Notes: a model not told the origin generated them from the letters alone. Shown: positions 1 to 9,239, numbered from the stretch's first letter. The stretch is DNA of 64,000 nucleotides from Streptomyces sp. TLI_171 (GCF_003610255.1 NZ_RAPS01000001.1:6103001-6167000), one strand, 5' to 3'. Numbers and translations: made by a program.

Positions 1-853
1 ACGCCGCCCGCACCATGCCGCACACCCTGCGCGACCTGGCCCCGTCCGACGAGACCGTCGCCGAACTCGAGATGATCGCCGGATTCGACGACGACCTCGC
101 CGGCGAATCGACCAGGATCAAGAACCGCCTTCGCGGACTGCTCACCCAGATCCACCCCTCCCTCGAACGCGTCCTGGGTCCGCGACTGGACCACCCGGCC
201 GTCCTCACCCTGCTCGAACGACACGGCTCACCAAACCTGTTGAGGAAAGCCGGCCGACGGCGACTGATCACACTGCTGCGGCCCAAGGCCCCGCGAACGG
301 CCGAGCGCCTGGTCGAGGACATCTTCACCGCTCTCGACGAGCAGACCGTCACCGTCCCCGGCACCGACGCCGCCGCACTGATCGTCCCCAGCCTCGCCGT
401 CTCACTCAGCTCCGTGCTCGACCAGAGAAAACTCCTCGCCGCGAGGATCGAGGAACTGCTGCAGGCCCACCGGTCCTGACCCCGATGCCCGGCATCGGGG
501 TCAGGACCGCTGCCCGGATCCTCGTCGACGTCGGCGACGCCCGCGCCTTTCCCGAGCACCGACCATCTGGCCGCCTACGCCGGCCTGGCGCCCGTCACCC
601 GCGCATCCGGCTCCTCCATCAGCGGCGACACCCCTCCAGGAGAGGCAACAACCAGCTCAAACGAGCCTTCTACCTCGCCGCGTTCGCATCCCTGTCCCAG
701 CCCGACTCACGCGCCTACTACGACCGGAAACGCCGCGAGGGCAAACACCATATCGCGGCCCTCGTCGCACTCGCCCGCCGCCGCATCGACGTCCTCCTCG
801 CCGTGCTCAGAGACGGCACCCTCTATCAGCCGCCGACCGCCGCCACTGCTTGA
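1..853 (+). pseudogene. IS110-family transposase, C-terminal remnant
   Basis: The reading frame is already open at the window edge. It carries the central helical and C-terminal (Transposase_20) part of an IS110/IS1111-type DEDD transposase, with the hallmark helix-hairpin-helix MPGIGVRTAARILVDVGD and the NNQLKRAFYLAAFASL region. It is broken at least twice. A stop near 479 separates the helical region from the MPGIG motif. Between about 548 and 640 the expected LAAYAGLAPVTRASGSS sequence lies in another frame. The N-terminal RNase-H-like half would lie before the window. The right end (about 877) abuts a truncated IS5 transposase. Confidence 0.8.
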
Positions 854-877
854 CCAAAGACATAGGGGCACCTTTTG

Positions 878-1206
878 GCCCGTACGTGGGAGGCGTCCAC
901 GCAGGCACGTGTCCAGTCAATCCGCACGGCCGCGTTCAGCTGGGCCAGGAGTATCCGGTGGACCTGATCGAAGACGCCGGCCTCGGTCCACCGGCACAGT
1001 CGGCGCCAGCACGTCTGCCCAGAGCCGAAGCCCAGCTCCGGAGGCAGCTGCTGCCACGTGATGCCGGTGAACAGCACGAACAGGATTCCCTGCAGGCACA
1101 GCCGGTCACCCACCGGCCGAGGCCCCGGCGACCGCTCCGGCCACGCCGGCAGGACCGGCTCGGTCAGCGCCCACAGCTCGTCGTCGACCATCCACGGTGC
1201 ACTCAC
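878..1206 (-). pseudogene. IS5-family transposase, 5' part only
   Basis: Starting at GTG 1206 (VSAPWMVDDELW), this encodes about 110 residues of an IS5-type transposase N-terminus. It has the winged-helix DUF4096-like region (RPVGDRLCLQGILFVL, TCWRRLCRWTEAGVFDQVH) and stops just after the first catalytic Asp region CVDASHVRAK. There the IS110 right end begins, and the frame runs into unrelated residues before a stop. The catalytic core (second Asp and Glu) is missing, so it is non-functional. Confidence 0.75.
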
Positions 1207-1353
1207 ACCACCACCAACGGACGAATCGTCACACCGGACACGGCCCACCAGCCAGGGCTTCGGCGAAGTCGTGGGATGTCCGATTCGTGAGCATGTGGCC
1301 TCAAGAGGGTGAGAGGCATTCACGGATACGGATGTCCAGCCCGAGACCCAGCC

Positions 1354-1626
1354 TTACGGCAGCTTCAAGCTGTCGACCAGTTGCACCTGGGGATCCCACG
1401 CCGCCGGGCGTTCGCTCACCGATCCGCGCCAAGGGCAGCCAGCCTCGATCCATGCAGCTCGCGCGGTCATGACCCCCGCGTTCGAGGCGTCCTCGTAGCC
1501 GAACTCGATGAAGCAGCAGCTGCAGATTGCGAATGACGGCGTCAGTCCGTCGGAACCCCAGGGATCGAATCCCTGATCGAGCCCGCACACAGGGCAATGG
1601 GCTCCTGGCCTCGGTGTCCTCGTCAC
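1354..1626 (-). CDS. Small zinc-ribbon-like hypothetical protein
   Basis: A 90-residue protein with GTG start at 1626. Two cysteine pairs are visible: CPVCGLDQGF near residue 11 and ICSCCFIEFGYED near residue 34, followed by an AAWIEAGCPW segment. The CPVCG / CSCC-x-FGY / W-x-x-G-x-x-W pattern is shared by a widespread small bacterial family of unknown role, probably zinc-binding. No good Shine-Dalgarno is visible before the GTG, so the start is uncertain. It lies between an IS5 fragment and an ISAs1 element, alone on its strand, and is probably an island of host DNA between insertions. Confidence 0.5.
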   Translation of the reverse strand: MTRTPRPGAHCPVCGLDQGFDPWGSDGLTPSFAICSCCFIEFGYEDASNAGVMTARAAWIEAGCPWRGSVSERPAAWDPQVQLVDSLKLP

Positions 1627-1737
1627 AGGCTGATGCTACGTGCCGTCGGACCCCGTCGCTGATGCTTGCCCGGGTCAGGCAGGCACGGCTTCCAAGATCA
1701 TGGAGTTCTCTACGCCCCGTGATCCAAGTGGAAGACC

Positions 1738-2919
1738 GTGCCTGTCGACGCATCATCTCTGATCTCGCCTGCCCTTGATCAGCTCCGCGAGCAACCCGAG
1801 GTCGCTCCTGCCGAGGTTCCGGGGCTGCTGGAGCGATTGGCCGCGGTGCCGGGCCCTCGTGATCCGCGCGGGGTGCGCCACGCGCCTGCCGTCGTGCTCG
1901 CGCTGACCGCGTGCGCGGTATTGGCCGGGGCGACCTCGCTTCTAGCGGTGGGCGAATGGATCGCCGACGCCCCAGCCCAGTTGCTGGAGCGCCTCGGTGT
2001 CCGCCCCGATCCTCTGATGCCCGAACGGCTTCTGCCTGCCGGATCGACGGTCCGCCGGCTGCCGGCCCGCATCGACGCCGACGCGCTGGACCGGGCCGTC
2101 GGCCGCTGGTTCGCAGACCGCGGACCCGTGACCGCCGGCTTACGCGGGCTGGCGGTGGACGGCAAGAGCCTGCGCGGAGCCGCCAAGGCGCATGGCCGCA
2201 AGATCCACCTCCTCGCCGCAATGGCGCACACCACCGGCCTGGTCCTGGCCCAGTTGGACGACGGCGAGAAGACGAACGAGATCACCTGCTTCCAGCCGCT
2301 GCTGGACACCGTCGCCGACGTTGCCGGCCTCGTCGTCACCAGCGACGCGATGCACACCCAGCGCGAGCATGCCGAATACCTCCTCGGTCGACGCGCCCAC
2401 TACATCGTGATCGTCAAGGGCAACCAGAAGAACCTCCGCAAGCAGCTCAAGTCCCTTCCCTGGAAGGAGATCCCGCTCCAGGGCCGAACCAAGAACATCG
2501 GCCACGGACGGTCCGAGATCCGCCGGATCAAGGTTGCCGCTGTGAACAGCCTGCTGTTCGCCGGCGCCAGGCAGGCCATCCAGATCAAGCGCCGCCGCAC
2601 CGACCGCAAGACGGGCAGGATCACCATCAAGACCGTCTACGCCGTCACCAGCCTCACCGCCGACCAGGCCACCCCGGCCCAGCTCGCGAGGCTGATCCGC
2701 GACCACTGGACTATCGAGGTCCTGCACCACGTCCGGGACACCACATTCGCCGAGGACGCCTCCCAACTGCGGACCGGTAGTGCGCCACGCGCGATGGCGA
2801 CCTTGCGCAACTTGGCCATCGGAGCCCTGAAGCGGACCGGCGTCACGAACATCGCCGCCGCCCTCCGCCGCAACGCCCGCGACCCGCAGAGACCACTCGG
2901 ACTCCTCGGACTCGCGTGA
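1738..2919 (+). CDS. ISAs1-family (H-repeat type) transposase
   Basis: An intact 393-residue DDE transposase with a GTG start. It has the N-terminal DDE_Tnp_1-associated domain (PGPRDPRGVRHAPAVVLAL), then LAVDGKSLRGA containing the first catalytic Asp, TSDAMHTQREHAEYLL containing the second, and the terminal DHWTIEVLHHVRDTTFAED with the catalytic Glu region. Length and motif order match full ISAs1/H-repeat transposases, so it could be active. It catalyses excision and insertion of its own element. It separates the zinc-ribbon gene from the CAP-domain gene. Confidence 0.9.
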   Translation: MPVDASSLISPALDQLREQPEVAPAEVPGLLERLAAVPGPRDPRGVRHAPAVVLALTACAVLAGATSLLAVGEWIADAPAQLLERLGVRPDPLMPERLLPAGSTVRRLPARIDADALDRAVGRWFADRGPVTAGLRGLAVDGKSLRGAAKAHGRKIHLLAAMAHTTGLVLAQLDDGEKTNEITCFQPLLDTVADVAGLVVTSDAMHTQREHAEYLLGRRAHYIVIVKGNQKNLRKQLKSLPWKEIPLQGRTKNIGHGRSEIRRIKVAAVNSLLFAGARQAIQIKRRRTDRKTGRITIKTVYAVTSLTADQATPAQLARLIRDHWTIEVLHHVRDTTFAEDASQLRTGSAPRAMATLRNLAIGALKRTGVTNIAAALRRNARDPQRPLGLLGLA

Positions 2920-3027
2920 TCACAAACCGGACATCACCCGACTATGCCGAGGCCTTGGCCCACCAGCCCACAACCACAAGATCCTGTTACGGGCTCGAAG
3001 GCACTTCGATTCCGGAGCTGTTCCGGG

Positions 3028-3666
3028 TCAGAATCCGAAGTTCTGCGTCCACCTCACGCCATCAGGAGCCGAGTGCGTTCCGACTCCGATCCGGGTGAAC
3101 CGCGGGTCGAGGATGTTCCGGCGGTGGCCCGGGCTGTTCATCCACGCGAGCACCACCTCGCTGGAACTCCGCTGTCCCACGGCGATGTTCTCCCCGCCGG
3201 GTGCGCTGTCCCCGTAGGCCCGCATCCGGTCGAACGGAGTCGTCCCATCCGGATCAACGTGGTCGAAGAAATGTCGACGGGCCATGTCCGCGCTGTGTGC
3301 CCGCGCGGCGGTCGCCAGCACCGGGTCATCACGAAGACGGGACAGTTCGTGGCGTGTCCGGATGTCGTTGACCATACGCACCACCTCGCGCTCCCGAGCC
3401 AAGGCTGTCCTGCTCGTGGGAGGTTCTGGGTGGCCGGGGACCCGCTGGGCGGGTTTCGGCCGCCTCGTCCTCCCGCTCCCTATCTCGCTCTGTCGTCCGG
3501 CCGGAATGTAGCTCAGGCCGCCATCGGATTCGCCGTCCCACTGCGAGTCCCATTCCTCGTCCGGCTCCGGCCGGGTTCCCGGTGACCGGGCGGGGGCAGG
3601 CCGGGGCGTAGCGCTGCCGGCCCCCTTCTTCTTGGCCGGCAGCCCGTTCCCCGTTTTCTTCCGCAT
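3028..3666 (-). CDS. CAP/SCP-domain protein
   Basis: A 212-residue protein. ATG 3666 was chosen because GGGAG lies six bases upstream. Residues 1-90 are low-complexity, Lys/Arg/Pro-rich and disordered. Residues about 95-212 form a CAP (SCP/PR-1/YkwD-like) domain: MVNDIRTRHELSRLRDDPVLATAARAHSADMA, then HFFDHVDPDGTTPFDRM, GENIAVGQ, AWMNSPGHRRNIL and the terminal WTQNFGF. The conserved His and Glu positions of the CAP cavity are present. Actinomycete CAP proteins are normally exported, but no signal peptide is visible from this start. Either the true start is upstream or it uses another route. It is monocistronic. Confidence 0.8.
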   Translation of the reverse strand: MRKKTGNGLPAKKKGAGSATPRPAPARSPGTRPEPDEEWDSQWDGESDGGLSYIPAGRQSEIGSGRTRRPKPAQRVPGHPEPPTSRTALAREREVVRMVNDIRTRHELSRLRDDPVLATAARAHSADMARRHFFDHVDPDGTTPFDRMRAYGDSAPGGENIAVGQRSSSEVVLAWMNSPGHRRNILDPRFTRIGVGTHSAPDGVRWTQNFGF

Positions 3667-3992
3667 GGCTTCTCCCGCGCTGCAATGGACGTCTGCATGC
3701 CGCACGAACCGGGGATCACTGGGGTGGGCTGTCAGGCGATGCCGCCTCGGTGGCGACGGCACCCAGTCTCCAACCCGGACCTGGACGGTCGTGACGGCCC
3801 GCAGCAGCTCAATACCGGTAACCCTGAGCGTTGGGACGATAGCGATGAGCCGTCGACTCAGGGATAAGGGTGAAATGGCAAATCGCCGAGGGGACTTGAC
3901 GGCTGAGTGGAGGCCCGGGGGTGCCTGCCGCCACTCCGCGTGCTTCCGAGGTGGCTGGACTATCAGGAAAGCATCGGTGGCGCGGATGCGCA
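3667..3992. other. Intergenic stretch without a convincing gene
   Basis: About 325 bp between the CAP gene start and the next small gene. Frames are open on both strands but show no conserved motif, no strong ribosome site and mixed third-position GC. It probably contains the promoter of the CAP gene. No mobile-element end was recognised. Confidence 0.4.
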
Positions 3993-4217
3993 CTAGGAAT
4001 TCGTGTGGGCCTTCCCACACCTGATGCAAACACGCGCGGCAGGAGACTGCAAGGCGCCCAACAGGCCAAGCGCGTCGAGCAATTGCCGCAGATCCTGCGC
4101 GTCGACCGCGCGGGAGGCGACGTACAATTGCGCGCGGATCGGCAACTCCGCCGTCGCGGGCGGCAGCCTCAGTACCTCAGGGTCCCAGAAGACATCAAGC
4201 TGGTCGATCCGTCCCAT
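3993..4217 (-). CDS. Hypothetical protein, 74 residues
   Basis: ATG 4217 is preceded by AAAGGG at a usable distance. The product begins MGRIDQLDVFWDPEVLRL, continues with an amphipathic helix (DAQDLRQLLDALGLLGAL) and ends with a single CIRCGK cysteine pair. Codon choice is GC-rich at third positions and composition is normal for a real short protein. I do not recognise a family, and no neighbour suggests a role. Confidence 0.45.
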   Translation of the reverse strand: MGRIDQLDVFWDPEVLRLPPATAELPIRAQLYVASRAVDAQDLRQLLDALGLLGALQSPAARVCIRCGKAHTNS

Positions 4218-4556
4218 GGCAGTCGGCCCTTTCACTCTTGGTGCTCACGATGGACTCGCGCGGCGCGTCCTCGGTTGTGGCGGAGATGCCTCGCTGGCCA
4301 ATTCCGATGGACCCGCGAACGCCCCGGCGAAGTCATCAGCCGGGGGAGGGAAGAGCTCCACCATGCCGTTCCTCGCCTACAGCCCGAACGGGACGTCGGC
4401 GGGTACGTCAGCTTCGGAGCTGGCAGGGCGGGTCCACCGGGTCGCTGGATCCCTGCAATGTCTCCAGGAATCGAACTTGACGTCCGATCGGCGCGTTTCG
4501 GAGTAGGAGCGGCTTGGCGTTGTCACGGCCCGCGCCACCCCTTCCGATACCGCGGT
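4218..4556. other. Intergenic stretch without a convincing gene
   Basis: Several short overlapping frames, none with a ribosome site, conserved motif or consistent third-position bias. The stretch ends at the strong hairpin at 4557-4591. Confidence 0.35.
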
Positions 4557-4591
4557 GACCGGGGCCCGCTGTTCGAGAGCGGGCCCCGGTC
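4557..4591. terminator. Perfect 14-bp hairpin, terminator-like
   Basis: GACCGGGGCCCGCT (4557-4570) and its exact reverse complement (4578-4591) are separated by a 7-base loop. There is no T tract, which is usual for actinomycete hairpin terminators. It could serve either strand. Confidence 0.6.
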
Positions 4592-4863
4592 AATGGAGCG
4601 GCCGAGGTAGGGCCGCAACGACGCGACTCGAGGACCGGGCAGAGTCTAGCCGCGTGAACTGGAACGTTAAGTGCCTGCTCGGCGGTCCACCAGGGCCTTG
4701 TGCCGCAATGTCCATTTGTCCGCCCTTTTGGACGGCGTGCATTGCCCGGGACATACGCGAGTGGAGAAGACGTCTTCGTAACGAACTGCCCGTTGCCATC
4801 GCTGCACACCGGTGAACCGCCCCGGGTTCGGTGGAGACTCGATTTCGTGTAAGGATTCGAGTC

Positions 4864-5190
4864 ATGGCACGTCCTTCCTCCTACCCGCCTGAGCTGCGCC
4901 GTCGTGCGGTGCGCATGGTCGCCGAGGTCCTCGGCGAGTACCCGAACGAGTCGGCCGCGCTGCGGGCCGTCGCCGAGAAGCTGGGCATCGGCTCCGCCGA
5001 GACCCTGCGCAACTGGGTCCGGCGGGACCAGGTCGACTCCGGACAGCGCCCCGGCACCACGACGGAGGAGTCCGCGCAGATCAAGGCGATGAAGAAGGAG
5101 ATCGCCGAACTCAAGCGCGCCAACGAGATCCTCAAGGCCGCGGCGAATTTCCTCGCGGCCGAGCTCGACCGGCCACACCTGCGCTCGTAG
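4864..5190 (+). CDS. IS3-family transposase OrfA
   Basis: 108 residues from ATG 4864, with AAGG about 12 bases upstream. It is a Transposase_8 helix-turn-helix protein (SSYPPELRRRAVRMVAEV; GIGSAETLRNWVRR) ending in the leucine-zipper segment IKAMKKEIAELKRANEILKA. In IS3 elements OrfA binds the ends and fuses to OrfB by a -1 frameshift. OrfB indeed lies in the -1 frame and overlaps the OrfA end. The left terminus TGAACCGCCCCGGG lies at about 4813. Confidence 0.9.
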   Translation: MARPSSYPPELRRRAVRMVAEVLGEYPNESAALRAVAEKLGIGSAETLRNWVRRDQVDSGQRPGTTTEESAQIKAMKKEIAELKRANEILKAAANFLAAELDRPHLRS

Positions 5191-5948
5191 CGTTCATCGA
5201 CGGGCACCGGGGCCGCTTCGGCGGTGTCGAGCCGATCTGCCGCGTGCTCTCCGAGCACGGCTGCAGCATCGCCCCCTCCACCTACTACGCCTTCAACAAC
5301 CGTGCCGCCTCCGCCCGTTCGGTCCGCGATGCGGAACTGAAGGATCTGATCACGGCAACGTACGAAGACAACTTCCGGGTCTACGGGGCTCGCAAGATCT
5401 GGCGCGAGCTGAACCGCCGCGGCCACGCGGCGGCCCGCTGCACCGTCGAGCGGCTGATGCGCGACCTGGGCATCACCGGAGCCGTCCGCGGCAAGCGCGT
5501 GGTCACCACAGTCCCCGACCCGTCCGCCGCACGCGCCCCCGACCTGGTCGACCGCGACTTCGTCGCCTCCGCACCGAACCGGTGCTGGGTCGCGGACTTC
5601 ACACATGTGGCGGCATTCGCCGGCGTTGTCTACGTCGCGTTCGTCGTGGACAGCTTCTCCCGTCGCATCGTCGGCCGGTCCGCCGCGACCACGAAGCAGA
5701 CCAGGCTCGTCCTGGACGCCCTGGAGATGGCCCTGTGGCAGCGCGACCGCGACGGATACCCGCCCCGACGGGGCGAGTTGATACATCACAGCGACGCGGG
5801 CAGTCAGTACACGTCTTTCCGCCTGGCCGAGCACCTCGATGCCGCCGGCATCGCAGCCTCCATCGGGTCGGTCGGTGACGCCTACGACTGTCAGTCTTCT
5901 CGTACCGGATCCCGCAAGGATCGGGTAGCCCCGGCCGAGACGGTTTGA
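5145..5948 (+). pseudogene. IS3-family transposase OrfB, 3'-truncated
   Basis: The rve integrase core of an IS3-type transposase in the -1 frame relative to OrfA. The HTH_21 region (YGARKIWRELNRRGH) precedes the catalytic domain with WVADFTHVAAFAG (first Asp) and HHSDAGSQYTS (second Asp). It breaks off right after SVGDAYD near 5892, before the catalytic Glu (normally NALMES). The remaining residues to the stop are foreign. The right IS end is lost, so the element cannot transpose. Confidence 0.85.
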
Positions 5949-5964
5949 CTCTTGCTTATGACTG

Positions 5965-6845
5965 AGCGTTTTCAGAGCGGCCACCGATCGGGTGACGGCC
6001 AGCGGTCGTGGACCGGGGAAGAACGGACAGAGCTCCCGGGCAGTTGAGTGAGGTATCTGACGTCTCAACTCTTCTGCCGGGGTGCCCTGGTGGTTACCTA
6101 TCCTGCCGCACTGGACCTGCCGCACGCCCTCGTTGAGTGGGTCACCATGCTGATCGTCACCCGGGAGGGTGACCGCCGGTGCAAGCTCCGGCCCTCCCAG
6201 CGGGCCCTGGTCGCGCTCGTGTATCTGCGCAAGCACGACACCCTCGCCCAGATCGCCGCCGGCTTTCGGATCAGCGTCGGCACCGCCCATGCCTAGTCCA
6301 CCAGGTCACCGACCTCCTCGCCCGGAAGGCGCCCGGTCTGACGCAGGCCCTGCGCGAGGCCGACCCGGAGTACGTCCTGGTCGACGGCACCCTCGCCGAG
6401 TGCGACCGGGTCGGCGACGGGTGCGCCGACTACTCGGGAAAACACCGCCGCCACGGCGTGAACCTCCAGGTCATCACCGGTCCGACGGGCAGGCTCGTGT
6501 GGATCTCCCGCGCTCTGCCAGGCCGAACGCACGACCTGACCGCCACCCGAACCCACCGCATCGTGAAGACCTGCGTCCGGCTCCGGATCCCGGCTCTGGC
6601 CGACATGGCGTACACCGGCGCGGGCGGCACGTTCGCCGTGCCGACCAAGCGCCCGCCCCGCAAGGAGCTCACTGCCGCACAGAGATCGCTGAATCGGGCC
6701 CATGCCCGGCGGCGGCACCCCGTCGAACGCGGCGTGGCCACCCTGAAACGCTGGAGGATCTTCCGCCACGCCCGCTGCAGTCCGAACTGGCTGACGTCAG
6801 CGGCCAAGGCCGTACTCACCCTCGAGCTTCAACGCTGAAAAGGCT
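5965..6845 (+). mobile_element. IS5-like element a (degenerate)
   Basis: It is bounded by AGCGTTTTCAG at the left (5965) and CTGAAAAGGCT at the right (ending 6845), inverted repeats with one mismatch. Flanks are GACTG on the left and CACTG on the right. The left end continues into a GCGGCCACCGATCGGGTGAC-like stretch that is clearly related to the interior of the 135-bp miniature elements nearby. Its transposase gene is frameshifted. Confidence 0.65.
6090..6838 (+). pseudogene. IS5-family DDE transposase, frameshifted
   Basis: GTG 6090 begins VVTYPAALDLPHALVEW. The N-terminal helix-turn-helix part (LRKHDTLAQIAAGFRISVGTAHA) ends at a stop near 6296. The catalytic part continues in another frame with VHQVTDLLARKAPGL, LVDGTLAECDRV (first Asp), HGVNLQVITGPTG, ALPGRTHDLTATRTH (second Asp) and HARRRHPVERGVATLKRW (Glu). 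Restoring one base near 6293 joins the two frames. It is a paralogue of the intact transposase that follows. Confidence 0.8.
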
Positions 6846-6850
6846 CACTG

Positions 6851-7760
6851 AGCCTCTTTCATCCTGTCCGGGGAGGGTGAAATGGCTGCTCAGCGGTGGT
6901 GGGTAACAGACGAGGCTCCTGGTCGTTGCGATGGTGTTCTCTACGCACCACGCTCTGACCGAGGAGCCTCGCTTGGTCCCGTATCCTGCCATGCTCGACG
7001 TCCCGCACGAGCTGGTCGAGCATGTCTCGTGGCTCATCTACACCCGAAGGCGTGAACTACGCTCACGGTGGCGGAAGTTGGGGTGCTTCAAACAGGCACT
7101 CCTGGTCCTGGCCCACCTGCGCAAGAACGAGACCCTCGCACAGGCCGGCGCCGGGTTCGGGGTATCCGAAGCAACGGCCTGGCGGTACGTCAAGGAGACC
7201 GTGGAGGTCCTGGCCGCGTGGGCGCCGGGCCTGCGCGAGGCCCTGGTGGGACTGGGCGAGGGCGACTTCGTGATCGTGGACGGCACCCTGGTTCCGACCG
7301 ACCGGATCAAGGCGGACGAGCCGTACTACTCGCACAAGCACCGCAAGCACGGGATGAACGTGCAGGTCGTCGCAGCCCCCGACGGCACACCCCTGTGGTT
7401 CTCCCGCGCCCTGCCGGGGCGCACCCACGACCTGACCGCGGCCCGCGCCCACGGCATCGTCCAGGCCTGCCTGACCCGCGAGATCCTCGTCCTGGCGGAC
7501 CGGGCCTACCGAGGTGCCGGCGCCACCATCCGCACCCCGTACTACAACCACCACGAACTGCCCGAGCACTACCAGCAGTACAACCGCGACCACGCCCGAC
7601 TCCGCGCACCCGGCGAACGCGCCTTCGCCCAGCTCAAGTCCTGGCGTGTCCTCCGCCGGGCCCGCTGCTCGACCAACCGGATCAGCCGCCTGATCGCCGC
7701 CGTCCACACCCTCATGATCCAAAGCCCTGCAACCTGCGAAAACTCAGGATGAAAGAGGCT
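6851..7760 (+). mobile_element. IS5-like element b (apparently intact, 910 bp)
   Basis: Perfect 16-bp terminal inverted repeats AGCCTCTTTCATCCTG (6851-6866 and 7745-7760), flanked on both sides by the direct repeat CACTG (6846-6850 and 7761-7765). It contains one complete transposase gene. It is the second of four related elements standing end to end. Confidence 0.85.
6931..7752 (+). CDS. IS5-family DDE transposase (intact)
   Basis: 273 residues from ATG 6931. An N-terminal helix-turn-helix (LRKNETLAQAGAGFGVSEATAWRY) precedes a DDE_Tnp_4-type core: VIVDGTLVPTDRI (first Asp), HGMNVQVVAAPDG, RALPGRTHDLTAARAHG (second Asp) and RLRAPGERAFAQLKSWRVL (Glu). It fills its element almost completely and ends just inside the right inverted repeat. 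It is the best local candidate for mobilising the 135-bp miniature elements, whose ends resemble this element's. Confidence 0.9.
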   Translation: MVFSTHHALTEEPRLVPYPAMLDVPHELVEHVSWLIYTRRRELRSRWRKLGCFKQALLVLAHLRKNETLAQAGAGFGVSEATAWRYVKETVEVLAAWAPGLREALVGLGEGDFVIVDGTLVPTDRIKADEPYYSHKHRKHGMNVQVVAAPDGTPLWFSRALPGRTHDLTAARAHGIVQACLTREILVLADRAYRGAGATIRTPYYNHHELPEHYQQYNRDHARLRAPGERAFAQLKSWRVLRRARCSTNRISRLIAAVHTLMIQSPATCENSG

Positions 7761-7765
7761 CACTG

Positions 7766-7900
7766 AGCTCTTTCAACTCGGCCACCGATCAGGTGACAGC
7801 GCGGGCGCACGGGGGTGCGCCCGCTGGCGAGATCCGGCAGGTCGAAAGCCCGTCAACGGCAGTCGGTTCACTACTCGTCCGGGGCGCCGTTGAAAGAGCT
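7766..7900 (+). repeat. 135-bp miniature inverted-repeat element, copy A
   Basis: The ends AGCTCTTTCAAC and GTTGAAAGAGCT are inverted repeats. The element is flanked by CACTG at 7761-7765 and 7901-7905. An internal hairpin (GCGGGCGCACGGGGGTGCGCCCGC) is visible. There is no coding capacity. Its ends and first 35 bases resemble IS5-like element a, so it looks like a deletion derivative (MITE). Confidence 0.85.
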
Positions 7901-7905
7901 CACTG

Positions 7906-8040
7906 AGCTCTTTCAACTCGGCCACCGATCAGGTGACAGCGCGGGCGCACGGGGGTGCGCCCGCTGGCGAGATCCGGCAGGTCGAAAGCCCGTCAACGGC
8001 AGTCGGTTCACCACTCGTCCGGGGCGCCGTTGAAAGAGCT
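7906..8040 (+). repeat. 135-bp miniature inverted-repeat element, copy B
   Basis: Nearly identical to copy A (one difference seen, TACTCG versus CACTCG). Same orientation, flanked by CACTG at 7901-7905 and 8041-8045. Copies A and B stand in tandem and share the central CACTG. Confidence 0.85.
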
Positions 8041-8228
8041 CACTGACCCGATGAGTGTCCTGGCGTTGATCTGTCGACCGCCCGGCCGGGCACGCAGCAA
8101 GCGCGGCCGCCGGACGGACGTGACCTGATAGGAGCCTGGAGCCGACTCGCCAAAGCATCCCCGTGACAGTCCTGTCCGTCCGGCCGGCGACAGGGTGAAC
8201 CCCACGCTACCGACCGGAGGGAAACCCT

Positions 8229-8640
8229 GTGCGCACCATCGAGCAGTCCCGATCCGGGCACGTCGTGGTCGGCGTCGACACGCACAAGCACCTGCACGTC
8301 GCGGCGGTGATGGACACGATCGGAGGGATCCTGGCCAGGCTGACGATACCCACCGACACCGGTGGCTTCCGGCAACTGGCCGACTGGGCGGCCTCGTTCG
8401 GCACGGTCCTGGCGTTCGGGATCGAGGGCACCGGCTCCTACGGCGCCACGCTGACGTCGTTCCTGCGCAGGTCCGGCCACAAGGTGGTCGAGGCCGGCCG
8501 CCCGGACCGGCGGCTTCGGCGCATGAACGGCAAGTCCGACACCCTGGACGCCGAGAACGCCGCCCGCGCTGTCCTGGCCGGGTTCGCAACCGCCACGCCG
8601 AAGACCGCCGACGGCGAGGCCGAGATGATCCGTTCGAATA
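8229..8640 (+). pseudogene. IS110-family transposase, N-terminal fragment
   Basis: GTG 8229 follows GGAGG at good spacing. It encodes the IS110 DEDD N-terminal domain: GVDTHKHLHVAAVMD (first Asp), FGIEGTGSYGATL (Glu) and SDTLDAENAARAVL (paired Asp). Homology ends near residue 135, where a different sequence and then element X begin. The C-terminal half is missing. The fragment at 1-853 appears to belong to a different IS110 subgroup, so the two are not halves of one gene. Confidence 0.8.
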
Positions 8641-8694
8641 CGAGAACACCTACCACCTCACAACCGCAAAACCACAGGTCACAACCACAACCTG

Positions 8695-9239
8695 AGTGGC
8701 CGTTGTCTTTCCGAACGTGGAAGCCGCGTTTCAGCTGGTCAGGCATGGTGCGGGTGGATCTGCGGCAGAGGTGGTGTGTGATGTCGTCTCGTCGGGGAGG
8801 TTCCGGATGCCGTCGGTTGTGGGGTTGTTGGAGGCGAGGGAGTCGGCCGCGCGGGTTCGGGTGGAGGAGCTTCGCGTGGAGGCGGATCGGATCCTGGCTG
8901 AACTCTCGGAGGCGGAGGCCTTGTTGGAGCGTCGGATCATCGCGCTCATGGAGTTGACGGAGGCTCTGGCCGCGGATGCTCAGCCGGAGGAGCCGGTCGG
9001 GCCGGTGCCGGTTCCGGTGGTGGCGAAGGAGCCGGTGGCCGGATCGGTGGTGCCCGGCTGGCGGGAGGGCATGACGGTGCAGGCGCTCGCGCCCGAGTAT
9101 CGGAGGCTGCTGGCCGTGCTGGAGGCCGGGGCCGGCCCGGAAGGGCTGCGAGCGAAGGAGCTGGCCGGGCTGCTGGGTCACCCGAACGAGACTCCCGTTC
9201 GATCGACAACCCCCGCGAGCGGTACGACAACGGCCACTG
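8695..9239 (+). mobile_element. Element X, copy 1 (internally deleted)
   Basis: Bounded by inverted AGTGGCCGTTGTC (8695-8707) and GACAACGGCCACT (9227-9239). It holds a truncated copy of the hypothetical gene that is complete at 28304. At about 9178 the gene joins directly to a 56-bp right-end segment that recurs at 29903-29958. I could not assign it to a named transposon family. Confidence 0.55.
8696..9239 (+). pseudogene. Element X hypothetical protein, 3'-deleted copy
   Basis: GTG 8696 begins VAVVFPNVEAAFQLVRHG. The first 160 or so residues match the protein at 28304 with no difference noticed, through KELAGLLG. The frame then enters the element's right end and loses the last 40 residues. 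It contains a coiled-coil stretch (ARVRVEELRVEADRILAELS). No function is known to me. Confidence 0.6.

Noticed and set aside
4463..4490. tRNA T-arm-like sequence (GGAATCGAAC on the plus strand)
   Set aside because: Flanking bases do not form a T stem, and no anticodon or acceptor arms can be folded around it.
7815..8033. Short open frames inside the 135-bp repeats (also at 40258-40761 minus)
   Set aside because: They are read-through of the MITE sequence, have no ribosome site, and recur wherever the repeat occurs.
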